Positions 25,633-33,851 of a DNA stretch of 64,000 nucleotides are shown piece by piece; the first letter of the stretch is position 1, and each line of letters opens with the position of its first letter. This stretch comes from Desulforamulus ruminis DSM 2154 (GTDB lineage: Bacteria; Bacillota; Desulfotomaculia; Desulfotomaculales; Desulfotomaculaceae): contig NC_015589.1 of assembly GCF_000215085.1 (NCBI RefSeq), positions 1,922,001 through 1,986,000 of the forward strand. The letters are read 5' to 3'. The translations under genes were made by a program, and so were the position numbers. Below the pieces are notes generated by a model, which was given only the letters and a program-made list of their open reading frames with translations, was not told the origin of the DNA and did not search any database.

Positions 25633-27774
25633 TTATCGTACTACCATTTCCTTTCCGGCTGCTATTTCCTTTACGTGAACGAGCCTTTCCAATCCCAGCA
25701 ACCCCATATATTGCAGCATCTGACTTTCGGATATATTTTGGGTTGTTATGTAATTGTGAGCTATGATAAGTTGTTCGTAGTTAATAATGCCGCTGGTATA
25801 TAGTTCATCCAGCACAGAGTCTCCCTGCTCATTGCTTTGGAAGCCGTATGAAGCAAACATCTTGTCCAAACCTTCCATAATGAAGTTTTGTGACACGAAA
25901 ACTGCCTTGACAGTGATATCATATTTGTTTCGCAAAATGGTTTGCGCATCAATCGGGCTGTTGTCACAAAACGCGAATACATACCCTGATTTTGTTTTTA
26001 AAAGAGGGACAACGAGCAGTGAACGAAGTAATTTTTCGTCGAATACAGAAGCAAATTGCCAAAGCCGATAGTTTTTCAAAGTCAAAATATTGAGATACTG
26101 GATATGCTTAACATGCGACAGCGCATCGAGCAACTGTTCTTCTGTAATAATATTTTGCTCTAAAAGATAATTGCCAATGGTCTGCTTTTCATCATTTTGT
26201 GCACGCAGGCATACGTCCAAAGCATACTTGAGCTGTTCAGTGGTCACATAGCCCTTTTCCAGCAGCACATCACCCAATTTTCTATGGAAGCGTTTTAGCG
26301 CCTGCTCTCCAATAAAATCATGGTCCGTTTTATCCCACTTGATCTGTTTTTTTCCATTATTTTTGTTACCGGCAGCGAGCGTATTTACTTTTGCCGCTTT
26401 CTTTTCTTCCTTCTTTTTCGGCGTCTGATTGCCGAAAATTCTCTGCTTATATGCTTTGACAGTGGCGGTCATGTTAATGATATTTCCCCAAACCAGCCTG
26501 ATCGGTAACAGAGGCGGAAACAAGCAGGCAAAAAAGACGCTTCTCATACCATACACATTGTATATAGCGACGCTTCGGAACAGTTGCCGTTCAATCATCA
26601 TGACTGTAATCGCCAGACTTAAATACCAAGATGGGAAGTACATGGGGTATATGGGTTCCAGTGGAATAAACAACGAAACAAGAAAATAGATAAGTACAGG
26701 ATATCCGACGATTACCAACAGATTAACAACTTTTGCTTTCAAGTCTTTATAAAGCGAATAGCGCCCTACAAAGCGGATACCTTTGGTGGTGAAAACATCC
26801 TTCAATTTAAATGATTGCATTGTGATGCCCAAAATCCACCGCGCTTTTTGATTTACCGCTTGCTTAAAAGTATTAGGAAAAATGGATCGGGTTGCGATGA
26901 ACTCATCTACCAATTTATTATTATCGTTGATTCGGGGAACACGTTCCAAAACATAGTACACATCAATTCCTTTTTCGAAAAGAGTCAGTGAAAGACGGAA
27001 ATCTTCTGTTAGGCTGTCTTTTGGCAAAATATCTTCATCACCAAAAGCGCGAATGGTTTCCTTTGACAAAACAAACCCTGTTCCTGCCGAGGGAACAAAT
27101 GCCCCGTTATGATAGCGGCTTACCAATGTGATAAAATGATTCTCCGCAAATTCATCCGCATAGGTGCCTGTCGTAATGTTCTTGAAAAAGTTCCGGAATT
27201 TTGGCATTCGTATAAGAGGAAAGACAGGAAATTGCAGCACCGGATGTTTATCCAAAAGGGCATTTGTTACCTTTAACTCAAAAGGATGAACGACGTCTTC
27301 TGAGTCATGGATTGTGATAGATGCGAAACTCCATTGACGCTCCAGTTCAAACTGCTTAATTTGTTTAATAACATAGTTGATATTCTGTGCCTTCGATGTA
27401 GGCCCGTTCTTCTCATTGATAATCACATGTACATTCTCATACTTCTCCGCAAGTTCATTGGCGACAGCCAAAGTAGGCGCATCGTTCGGATAAATACCAA
27501 GAAAAATATGATACATGGACTTAGGGTAATGTGTTGAGGCAATGATATTGTTGATTACATCGCCAAGTACATTATCCTCACGCCAAGCGGCAATCACCAT
27601 TGCTAATAATTTAGGAGGAAGCGAATCCAATTTATGTAAATCCAATCGCTGTTTTCGATAGCGCGAACGCCTAAACATCGTAACAATGTCCCAAATAAAA
27701 TCATCTGCACCCATGATAATATATATCAGGGCCAGAAAAAAACCAATCAAATATATGGTGCTGTGATTACTCAT
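25633..27774 (-). CDS. NfrB-like membrane glycosyltransferase with C-terminal MshEN (c-di-GMP-binding) domain
   Basis: A 713-residue protein: one N-terminal membrane helix (~7-25), a GT2 catalytic domain with HDSED (156-160), TED (256-258) and QKARW (309-313), three to four membrane helices (~345-435), a Lys-rich linker, then an MshEN-type domain from ~498. That domain shows two tandem copies of the L-G-x-x-L-x-x-x-x-x-[IV]-[TI]-x-x-Q-L pattern (KLGDVLLEKG and TIGNYLLEQN). E. coli NfrB has the same architecture and length and is activated by c-di-GMP. No nfrA-like porin is next to it, as expected in a one-membrane cell. The polymer and sugar are unknown. Confidence 0.85.
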   Translation of the reverse strand: MSNHSTIYLIGFFLALIYIIMGADDFIWDIVTMFRRSRYRKQRLDLHKLDSLPPKLLAMVIAAWREDNVLGDVINNIIASTHYPKSMYHIFLGIYPNDAPTLAVANELAEKYENVHVIINEKNGPTSKAQNINYVIKQIKQFELERQWSFASITIHDSEDVVHPFELKVTNALLDKHPVLQFPVFPLIRMPKFRNFFKNITTGTYADEFAENHFITLVSRYHNGAFVPSAGTGFVLSKETIRAFGDEDILPKDSLTEDFRLSLTLFEKGIDVYYVLERVPRINDNNKLVDEFIATRSIFPNTFKQAVNQKARWILGITMQSFKLKDVFTTKGIRFVGRYSLYKDLKAKVVNLLVIVGYPVLIYFLVSLFIPLEPIYPMYFPSWYLSLAITVMMIERQLFRSVAIYNVYGMRSVFFACLFPPLLPIRLVWGNIINMTATVKAYKQRIFGNQTPKKKEEKKAAKVNTLAAGNKNNGKKQIKWDKTDHDFIGEQALKRFHRKLGDVLLEKGYVTTEQLKYALDVCLRAQNDEKQTIGNYLLEQNIITEEQLLDALSHVKHIQYLNILTLKNYRLWQFASVFDEKLLRSLLVVPLLKTKSGYVFAFCDNSPIDAQTILRNKYDITVKAVFVSQNFIMEGLDKMFASYGFQSNEQGDSVLDELYTSGIINYEQLIIAHNYITTQNISESQMLQYMGLLGLERLVHVKEIAAGKEMVVR

Positions 27775-28339
27775 GCGAAACCCATTTTCCCTCTAATCAT
27801 TAAAATAAATGTGGGTGTAATTATAAATTAGGCATAGATTTTGCGGGTTTCTATGTACTTAATTCGCCTTTTTTTGTTCTCAATAAAGCAGTATCTTTCT
27901 TCGATAGATGAAAGATGGTCACTCTTTACATATAGCTTCGATGGCATCAGCATAGCTTCATGAAGCAGGCAAGATATAATAGATAAATTAGGGGACATAC
28001 TTGCATTTTATTCTTTTTCGGGACGTAATAAGTGGAGTAACAAGCATAGGAAGTGGCTATCCACCCGCCACCTTCCGTCGATTGCCGCCCGGCCTGCTTG
28101 CGCAGGCTGAGCGTTGCAATCTGCTTAATGAGGACACCCATACCTCCGGAAAGGAACTGAATGAAATCGAACCACAAAAGCAGCCGAACTGCAAGCGGCC
28201 AATACAGAAAGATAGAAGAACCGAAAAAGACCGACGATAAATTCCTTTAACGTAGGCGATACAAGCCATTCCGCAAGGACATGACTCATCGTCAGGGCAA
28301 AATTAAACGGAATTTTGGCGCTATAACGCTACGGAAAAA
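27775..28339. other. Non-coding or decayed stretch
   Basis: AT-rich at its left end, GC-richer from about 28050. A 76-codon minus-strand frame at 27947-28177 has a mixed composition and no ribosome site, so I do not call it. The right part probably belongs to a decayed IS3 element ending at 28435. Confidence 0.4.
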
Positions 28340-28475
28340 CGCTATATGGATTACTACAATAACCACCGGAGCAAGGCAAAGCTTAAGGGCTTGCCGCCTG
28401 CACTTTACAGACAGCAAGCCCTCTCGGCTGCTTAATTAAAATTATTTTCTAACTTTTTGGGATCACTTCAAAATC
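28300..28475 (+). mobile_element. IS3-family element remnant: transposase OrfB 3' end
   Basis: Bases 28340-28435 encode RYMDYYNNHRSKAKLKGLPP followed by ALYRQQALSAA and a stop, the usual C terminus of an IS3-family DDE transposase. The sequence after the stop (TAACTTTTTGGGATCACTTCA) resembles the right-end region of such elements. The rest of the element is missing or unrecognisable, so it is inactive. Confidence 0.75.
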
Positions 28476-28626
28476 AGTGTCCTTCGTCGTTTTTCCACCA
28501 TCATACCCGCACCGCACAGTTTTGACTGTACCTGTTTATCGGGGCTTTTTTGTTATATGTCTTACTGGTGTGGAGGCTAAAGGCTCCTTTTTTATTGTGC
28601 GCTCAGGATATAAAGATTGGCTTGTC

Positions 28627-28935
28627 TTAATCCAGCAGGTTTTCTTTACAGTGAGGACAGCGAGCGGGGGATCCTCCATAGTATTTTCCACAATGCCGGC
28701 AGCTCTGGACCATATCCGATGTAATATCCCGCGGTTCTTGCCTGGAATTTTTTGATCCCCTATTTCCGGCAACCGTACTTTGCAGCCAAAAATAAAGAGG
28801 GATGGCAATAGCCGGCATAAAGAAAGTCCCCATGGCCCAACGCAATGAAGAGCGAAAGTCATAACCATTTTTTTGACTATGCCAGAGAATCCAGATGGCT
28901 CCCAGCAACCCAAAAGCAAACCAAAGCAAAGGCAT
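28627..28935 (-). CDS. Membrane protein with C-terminal zinc ribbon
   Basis: A 102-residue protein with two membrane helices (~3-18 and ~33-52) and a C-terminal CRHC-x10-CPHC rubredoxin-like zinc ribbon. This is a common layout for small membrane proteins of unknown role in Firmicutes. ATG 28935 is chosen because GAGGTGAT lies 5 bases upstream; the earlier ATG at 28968 has no site. It belongs to the minus-strand set of small genes in the island. Confidence 0.75.
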   Translation of the reverse strand: MPLLWFAFGLLGAIWILWHSQKNGYDFRSSLRWAMGTFFMPAIAIPLYFWLQSTVAGNRGSKNSRQEPRDITSDMVQSCRHCGKYYGGSPARCPHCKENLLD

Positions 28936-29010
28936 GGGTATCACCTCAATAAAAAAATTCTTTATCAAAAAAAGAATTCCTTTTTATCTGTTGTAAGATA
29001 TGAACAGAAT

Positions 29011-29035
29011 ATAACCCGGCTAATCGCCGGGTTAT
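29011..29035 (-). terminator. Stem-loop after the minus-strand gene at 29038
   Basis: Perfect 10-bp stem ATAACCCGGC / GCCGGGTTAT with a 5-base loop, just past the stop codon. The T tract is weak, so terminator function is probable rather than sure. Confidence 0.6.
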
Positions 29036-29037
29036 GA

Positions 29038-29235
29038 TTAAAATTCATGATCTTGGAATCCAGATGTTTGATTTCGCGAATTTCTTTCCGAAAAAGACAA
29101 ATCGTCTAAGGTCCCTTCTTTACATCTGCAATCCGTTGCTTTATAAGCAAAATAACCTAAAGTTGCCAGGGAAGCTACATGAATGGCCCAAAAACCCAGA
29201 TTGGGAAATCTCCAGGTACTTTCTCTCATAACCAT
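29038..29235 (-). CDS. Small single-pass membrane protein, unknown
   Basis: A 65-residue protein with one hydrophobic segment (GFWAIHVASLATLGYFAY) followed by TDCRCKEG and a polar tail. ATG 29235 has GGAGGTGAT five bases upstream, a strong site that supports a real gene. No family recognised. Confidence 0.6.
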   Translation of the reverse strand: MVMRESTWRFPNLGFWAIHVASLATLGYFAYKATDCRCKEGTLDDLSFSERNSRNQTSGFQDHEF

Positions 29236-29366
29236 AAATCACCTCCAAGCATATTCTTTTTTTAGTTTTCCTTTAAGCGAAAGATTTTACTCCATAAAGG
29301 AAACGAAACTTCTGCAGAACTTGACCTATTTACAGGACGAACAGGGAGGTGCCTGAAAATAATAAA

Positions 29367-29392
29367 AAATACCCGCCTTTAGCGAGTATTTA
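29367..29392 (-). terminator. Terminator of the minus-strand gene at 29390
   Basis: On the minus strand AAATACTCGC pairs with GCGGGTATTT around TAAAG, followed by TTTATTATTTT. One mismatch in the stem. Confidence 0.7.
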
Positions 29393-29542
29393 ACGTCTCT
29401 TAGGTTTTCTGATCATACCAATACCAAAAAGAAGGGCTCCGGTAATAATTAACCACCTTTGTTCAGGGAGAAACATACTGATGCCAATCATTAAAAAACC
29501 AACAGCACTTAAAATGAACCTCCAATTGATCTTACCATTCAA
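29390..29542 (-). CDS. Small two-helix membrane protein (proposed TTG start)
   Basis: Reading from TTG 29542 gives 50 residues with two hydrophobic helices (FILSAVGFLMIGISMF and WLIITGALLFGIGM) and a basic end RKPKRR. A GGAAGG site lies 10 bases upstream. The frame stays open further upstream, but that part is low in hydrophobic pattern and runs into the next gene's 3' end, so I take it as untranslated. Confidence 0.45.
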   Translation of the reverse strand: MNGKINWRFILSAVGFLMIGISMFLPEQRWLIITGALLFGIGMIRKPKRR

Positions 29543-29639
29543 TGTGATGCAACCTTCCTTATTCCTTTTGAGAAAGTATATCACATTCTCGATAAAGGAG
29601 CCAGGCAGAGAATTCCAAATTTTAAGTTTACAGGAGATT

Positions 29640-29903
29640 TTAAACGGCATCGTCCTGGGCATAAGGGGCAAGATCTTTGTAACCATAGGTAAAGTTAATT
29701 GCTTCGGGAGAAAGATAATCGATAATGTAACTGGCAATGGTTTCCATGTCCAGGGTACCGTTGACCGCAATTTGAATCATCTTTAGATGCTTTTCTTCAA
29801 AGGGAACCTGATAGTCATTATATTCCAACACCTGGTCGACCAGCATGGCCAGCCATTCCAGATCGATAATTTCTTCCAAGGAGAGCCTTCTAACATATAC
29901 CAT
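29640..29903 (-). CDS. Small acidic protein, unknown
   Basis: An 87-residue acidic protein beginning MVYVRRLSLEEIIDLEWLA, mostly helical, with no membrane segment. ATG 29903 has AAAGGGG about 8 bases upstream. I recognise no family. It lies between the DprA-like gene and the small membrane protein genes on the same strand. Confidence 0.65.
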   Translation of the reverse strand: MVYVRRLSLEEIIDLEWLAMLVDQVLEYNDYQVPFEEKHLKMIQIAVNGTLDMETIASYIIDYLSPEAINFTYGYKDLAPYAQDDAV

Positions 29904-30032
29904 AAATTCTACCCCTTTCCAAACCTTTTGGTTATATTATAAAATTCTTTAAAATACTTCAAGTATTATATGAAAAAATACAATATTATTTTTCTTGATA
30001 GTCAGTATACCCTTTTTTCTCTATTGTAAAAA

Positions 30033-30608
30033 TTAGTCTTTGGTTAAAATTTCACAATCTTTGCGAACCAGATAGAAGCCGTTCATTTCAAGGTAATGAT
30101 ATAGGGGCTTTCCCAGATTCCGCGCCCACCGGGCACAGTGCCTTGTGCCGCCTGTGATGATGCCGTCGGGAGGAAAGGTTCCTACTACCAATACTTTACT
30201 GGACAGCATGGCCTGAACTTTGTCCCGGACCACAAAGGTCCATTTGGCAGTCGATTGTCCGGATTTAAAGGGACTTAACAAGCAGCCTCCCCTTTGCATG
30301 ATCTTTACAGCCAGATCTTTATTCTCCGGGGGATAAACCGGGGCTGAAAGCCCAAAGGGCACTACGGCTACGGTAATGCCTCCTTCATCCAGACAGCCGT
30401 TATGGGCGGCGGTGTCAATGCCGGTGGCCAGGCCTGATAGGACCACCAGCCCTTTTTTTGCTGCCTGGCGGGCTAAAGTATAGGCCATATGGCAGTCCCG
30501 CAGGTGCTGGATGGAAGAAGGATCTTCCAAGGGCGGCCTGCGGGGGCCCACAATGGCGATAACCTTTTTGTTTTCCGGAAACAGACCGCTGCAGTGGAAA
30601 ATCATCAT
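30033..30608 (-). CDS. Stand-alone DprA/Smf-like (SLOG) Rossmann protein
   Basis: A 191-residue protein that matches only the Rossmann core of DprA: VIAIVGPRRPP at 16-26, GLATGIDTAAHNGC, YPPENKDLA, then a strand VLVVGTFPPDGIITGG. Classical DprA (SSB/RecA-interacting, in DNA uptake) is usually 280-370 residues with an N-terminal SAM-like or C-terminal DML1-like winged helix; both are absent here. SLOG-domain relatives also bind nucleotides in stress and defence contexts. ATG 30608 is chosen for its GGGAGG site; the track-length frame to 30665 lacks one and would overlap the yajQ promoter. Confidence 0.8.
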   Translation of the reverse strand: MMIFHCSGLFPENKKVIAIVGPRRPPLEDPSSIQHLRDCHMAYTLARQAAKKGLVVLSGLATGIDTAAHNGCLDEGGITVAVVPFGLSAPVYPPENKDLAVKIMQRGGCLLSPFKSGQSTAKWTFVVRDKVQAMLSSKVLVVGTFPPDGIITGGTRHCARWARNLGKPLYHYLEMNGFYLVRKDCEILTKD

Positions 30609-30648
30609 CAAAACCTCCCGGTTGATTTTAGTAAAAACAGTGAATCCT

Positions 30649-30676
30649 TTGACAACATTATCCATTATGATATAAT
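30649..30676 (+). promoter_or_regulatory. Sigma-A promoter for yajQ
   Basis: Consensus TTGACA (30649-30654) and TATAAT (30671-30676) with a 16-base spacer, 30 bases before the yajQ start. Confidence 0.8.
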
Positions 30677-30705
30677 TTTATAGAATTAAGTCAGGAGGGA
30701 AACAA

Positions 30706-31206
30706 ATGGCGAAAGATAACAGCTTCGATATTGTTAGTAAGGTGGACATGCCGGAAGTATTGAATGCGGTCAATCAGGCCAACCGGGAAATCGAAACCCG
30801 TTTTGACTTTAAAGGAAGTAAAAGTAAAATTATTTTTGAAGGAAAACCCGAGATTACGCTGATCAGTGATGATGATTTCAAACTTCGCAACGTAATTGAT
30901 ATACTGGAAAGCAAACTGGTTAAAAGGGGTGTTAACCTTAAATCCCTGCGCTATGGAAAAATAGAAGCGGCCGCAGGGGATACCGTCCGGCAAACGGCAT
31001 CCCTGGTTCAGGGCATTGAACAGGATTTGGCCAAAAAAATCGTAAAAGCCATAAAAGACAGCAAGATCAAAGTCCAGGCTTCGGTTCAGGGGGATCAAGT
31101 ACGCATTAGCGGAAAAAACAGGGATGATTTACAAGCGGTCATAAAACTGGTGAAGGAGATGGATTTACCCATTCCGGTTGAATTTGATAACTTCAGGACA
31201 TTCTAA
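30706..31206 (+). CDS. yajQ: YajQ-family nucleotide-binding protein
   Basis: A 166-residue protein of two ferredoxin-like domains; begins with the family signature [17 protein letters not shown] and includes [11 protein letters not shown] and [14 protein letters not shown]. Family members bind c-di-GMP in Xanthomonas and nucleotides or RNA elsewhere; the ligand here is not known. It has its own strong promoter and GGAGG site. Its gene is 39 bases from the rimO frame and marks the return to backbone after the island. Confidence 0.93.
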   Translation: MAKDNSFDIVSKVDMPEVLNAVNQANREIETRFDFKGSKSKIIFEGKPEITLISDDDFKLRNVIDILESKLVKRGVNLKSLRYGKIEAAAGDTVRQTASLVQGIEQDLAKKIVKAIKDSKIKVQASVQGDQVRISGKNRDDLQAVIKLVKEMDLPIPVEFDNFRTF

Positions 31207-31281
31207 GGTATTCTTTGACAGTATTTTAGCACTGCTATATACTGTTTGGAGAATATTCTTTTTGTGCGAGGGAAAAATTTC

Positions 31282-32619
31282 ATGTCAACCAGTGTTGCTT
31301 TTGTCAGCTTAGGGTGTCCCAAAAATTTGGTAGATTCAGAAGTTATGTTGGGTCTTTTAAAAAATGCAAATTTTGATATAATTTGTAACGAAGCCAAGGC
31401 AGAGGTGTGTATTGTAAATACCTGCGGGTTTATTGAATCGGCCAAGGAAGAGTCCATCCGGCAAATTCTTCAGTTAGCTCAAAATAAAGCTACCGGCCGG
31501 TGTCGGGCTCTGATCGTGGCCGGTTGTCTGTCCCAGCGATATTCTAAAGAATTGCTGGAGGAAATGCCGGAAATTGATGCTTTGGTAGGCCCCGGCCGCA
31601 TTGAGGAGATTGTGCCCATTGTCAATGAGGTTTTAGCCGGTAAAAAAAGAACCTGCCATATCAACGAGCCCCTATATCTATATGATGAAAACAGTCCCCG
31701 ATTATTGAGTACCCCGGCTTATACGGCTTATGTTAAGATCGCTGAAGGCTGTGACAATCGTTGTGCCTATTGCGCCATTCCGGATATCCGGGGACACTTT
31801 CGCAGCCGTTCCCTGGAATCCATTGAAGCGGAAGTCATCAGGCTGGTCCGTGAAGGGGCCAAGGAAATTATTTTGATTGCTCAGGACACTACCCGCTATG
31901 GTCAGGATTTATACGGGGAGTACTCCCTGCACCGGCTGCTGAAGCGTTTGGCGCCCATTTCCGGCCTCCGTTGGATACGACTGATGTATTGTTATCCCAA
32001 CCGGTTTACAGAGGAATTAATTGAGACTCTGGCCAAGCAGAAAAACCTTTGCAAATATATTGACTTACCTTTGCAGCATGCCAATGATACCATTTTGCGG
32101 ACCATGGGAAGGCCGGTAACTCAGCAGCAGGCTCGGGAGCTAATTGGTCAATTGCGAGATAAAATTCCGGGTTTGGTTTTAAGAACCTCTTTTATAGTGG
32201 GTTTTCCTGGAGAAACGGAAGAACAATTCCAGGAACTTTTAGATTTTATGCGGGAGATAAAATTTGATCGTGCCGGTGTGTTTACTTATTCCCAGGAGGA
32301 AGGAACCCCTGCGGCCGGTATGCCCGGTCAAATCCCCGAGGAAGTCAAGCAAGATCGTTATCACCGGGCCATGGCTCTGCAACAGGAGATTGCTCGAGAG
32401 CAAAACCGGCAGCGCATTGGCCAGGTATTGGAGATACTGGTAGAGGAAATTGTTGATTCAGGAAAAAATATCTATGCCGGTCGCTCCTCCCTTGATGCTC
32501 CTGAAATTGACGGAACCGTGGAATTTGTTAGTCCCAGGCCATTAAAACCCGGAGATATGGTAATGGTTAAAATGAATCGGGCTATGGAGTATGATTTGAT
32601 GGGAGAGTTGACCCAATGA
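31282..32619 (+). CDS. rimO: Ribosomal protein S12 methylthiotransferase
   Basis: A radical-SAM enzyme that adds a methylthio group to an aspartate of ribosomal protein S12. Order: UPF0004 domain (~1-130) with SLGCPKNLVDSE, the radical-SAM core with CDNRCAYC (three cluster cysteines, ~150-157), and a TRAM domain (~375-440). 445 residues is normal. ATG 31282 has GAGGGA upstream; the longer frame from 31246 has none. Its last codons overlap pgsA by four bases (ATGA). Confidence 0.95.
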   Translation: MSTSVAFVSLGCPKNLVDSEVMLGLLKNANFDIICNEAKAEVCIVNTCGFIESAKEESIRQILQLAQNKATGRCRALIVAGCLSQRYSKELLEEMPEIDALVGPGRIEEIVPIVNEVLAGKKRTCHINEPLYLYDENSPRLLSTPAYTAYVKIAEGCDNRCAYCAIPDIRGHFRSRSLESIEAEVIRLVREGAKEIILIAQDTTRYGQDLYGEYSLHRLLKRLAPISGLRWIRLMYCYPNRFTEELIETLAKQKNLCKYIDLPLQHANDTILRTMGRPVTQQQARELIGQLRDKIPGLVLRTSFIVGFPGETEEQFQELLDFMREIKFDRAGVFTYSQEEGTPAAGMPGQIPEEVKQDRYHRAMALQQEIAREQNRQRIGQVLEILVEEIVDSGKNIYAGRSSLDAPEIDGTVEFVSPRPLKPGDMVMVKMNRAMEYDLMGELTQ

Positions 32620-33161
32620 ATTTACCCAATCGCTTAACCCTAGCCAGAATTTTTTTAATACCTATTTTTCTGGCAGTGGTCACCCTGCGTATAAAGTACG
32701 GCGATATGATTGCTGCTGGAGTGTTTGTACTGGCGGCCAGTACAGACGGCCTGGATGGATATATCGCAAGAAAAAATAAACAAATAACCACCTTAGGCAA
32801 GTTTATGGACCCGCTGGCGGATAAACTTCTGGTTTCAGCGGCTTTGATCGTGCTGGTGGAGCTGGGTCATTTATCCGCCTGGGTTGCTGTTATTATTATC
32901 GGAAGAGAATTTGCGGTTACGGGACTCCGAGCCATTGCAGCGGCAGAAGGCGTAATTATCTCCGCCAGCAAACTGGGAAAATGGAAAACCGTATCCCAGA
33001 TTATTGCCATTGTGGCCATGTTTTTGCACAATATTACTTTGACCATTTTCGGATTTGATTTTGGCATGGCGGCCATGGCGGTGGCGGTATTTTTTACCAT
33101 TTGGTCCGGAGTGGATTATTTAGCCAAAGGCTGGCATTTATTAAAAAAAGGAGATTATTAA
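32616..33161 (+). CDS. pgsA: CDP-diacylglycerol-glycerol-3-phosphate 3-phosphatidyltransferase
   Basis: Makes phosphatidylglycerol phosphate in the membrane. A 181-residue protein with about five membrane helices and the CDP-alcohol motif D-G-x2-D-G-x-A-R-x8-G-x3-D-x3-D (from STDGLDGYIAR through GKFMDPLADK). The ATG overlaps the rimO stop, indicating coupled translation. Confidence 0.95.
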   Translation: MNLPNRLTLARIFLIPIFLAVVTLRIKYGDMIAAGVFVLAASTDGLDGYIARKNKQITTLGKFMDPLADKLLVSAALIVLVELGHLSAWVAVIIIGREFAVTGLRAIAAAEGVIISASKLGKWKTVSQIIAIVAMFLHNITLTIFGFDFGMAAMAVAVFFTIWSGVDYLAKGWHLLKKGDY

Positions 33162-33194
33162 TCAGGAGGGAAAAACCTCCTGATTTCTTTTTTC
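33160..33194 (+). terminator. Rho-independent terminator after pgsA
   Basis: Stem AATCAGGAGG / CCTCCTGATT with a GAAAAA loop, then TCTTTTTTCC. Confidence 0.9.
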
Positions 33195-33227
33195 CAATGG
33201 TTTCATAAAGATTCGTATATATCATTA

Positions 33228-33236
33228 TGCTATAAT
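33228..33236 (+). promoter_or_regulatory. Extended -10 promoter
   Basis: TGCTATAAT, an extended -10, 42 bases before the next start codon. The surrounding 16 bases TCATTATGCTATAATT are identical to those at 47133-47148. Confidence 0.55.
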
Positions 33237-33278
33237 TGTATATCATGACGTCTGTACTGACTGGAAAGGATGATGGCT

Positions 33279-33851
33279 ATGCAATGGCACGGCCTTAAGC
33301 TTCCGGTTATTTTTTTGGCATTTGTTTGCGGACTGGCCCTGGCCTTTGGCGGGCAATGGGGTTATCAGGAATTTACCTTTCAAAAACCGTTAAACAAAGT
33401 ATTGGCCGAAAATAATCTGGTGAAGGATTTTAAGGTTGAAGAGAAGGAAAACCGCTCAGTGGTGCAGGTAACCTTATCTGGCAATGAGGGAAACCTGATG
33501 ACAGCCTACCAGGAACTTAATCAGCTAACCAGCCAGGTTATGGGTAAAAAGCCCTTTGTGCTGGAGATTGTCAGCAACCCGGATCCATCCCTGGAACAGG
33601 CTTATTACGAAAGTCATTTTGTTATTTATCAGGCTCAGGTAGCGGGTAATTTCCCGGAGGTTGCCCGTAAAGTGGAGGAAACCGCACAAAAATACGGGGC
33701 CGAAGGCAAAGTCTATGTTGATGAGCACAACCTATATATTCAAATAAGCGAACCGGACGGCCATTACCTCAATAAAATCATTCCCAGATACGGTGGACAG
33801 GATCAAATCGCTACTCTGCAAGGAGGTGGTCCGGTTGCTCAAGGAAATTAG
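33279..33851 (+). CDS. Membrane-anchored protein of unknown function, partner of the FtsH-like gene
   Basis: A 190-residue protein with an N-terminal membrane helix (~9-26) and a ~160-residue domain outside the membrane that alternates strands and helices (VVQVTLSGNEGNL, KPFVLEIVSNPDP, KVYVDEHNLYIQIS). I recognise no family. ATG 33279 is 8 bases after GAAAGGA; two further ATGs lie closer. Its last 17 bases overlap the FtsH-like gene, so the two are translationally coupled and probably work together. Confidence 0.8.
   Translation: MQWHGLKLPVIFLAFVCGLALAFGGQWGYQEFTFQKPLNKVLAENNLVKDFKVEEKENRSVVQVTLSGNEGNLMTAYQELNQLTSQVMGKKPFVLEIVSNPDPSLEQAYYESHFVIYQAQVAGNFPEVARKVEETAQKYGAEGKVYVDEHNLYIQISEPDGHYLNKIIPRYGGQDQIATLQGGGPVAQGN

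Noticed and set aside
27947-28177. Minus-strand 76-codon frame with a Gly-rich middle
   Set aside because: No ribosome site and mixed composition across an AT/GC boundary; more likely part of decayed mobile DNA.
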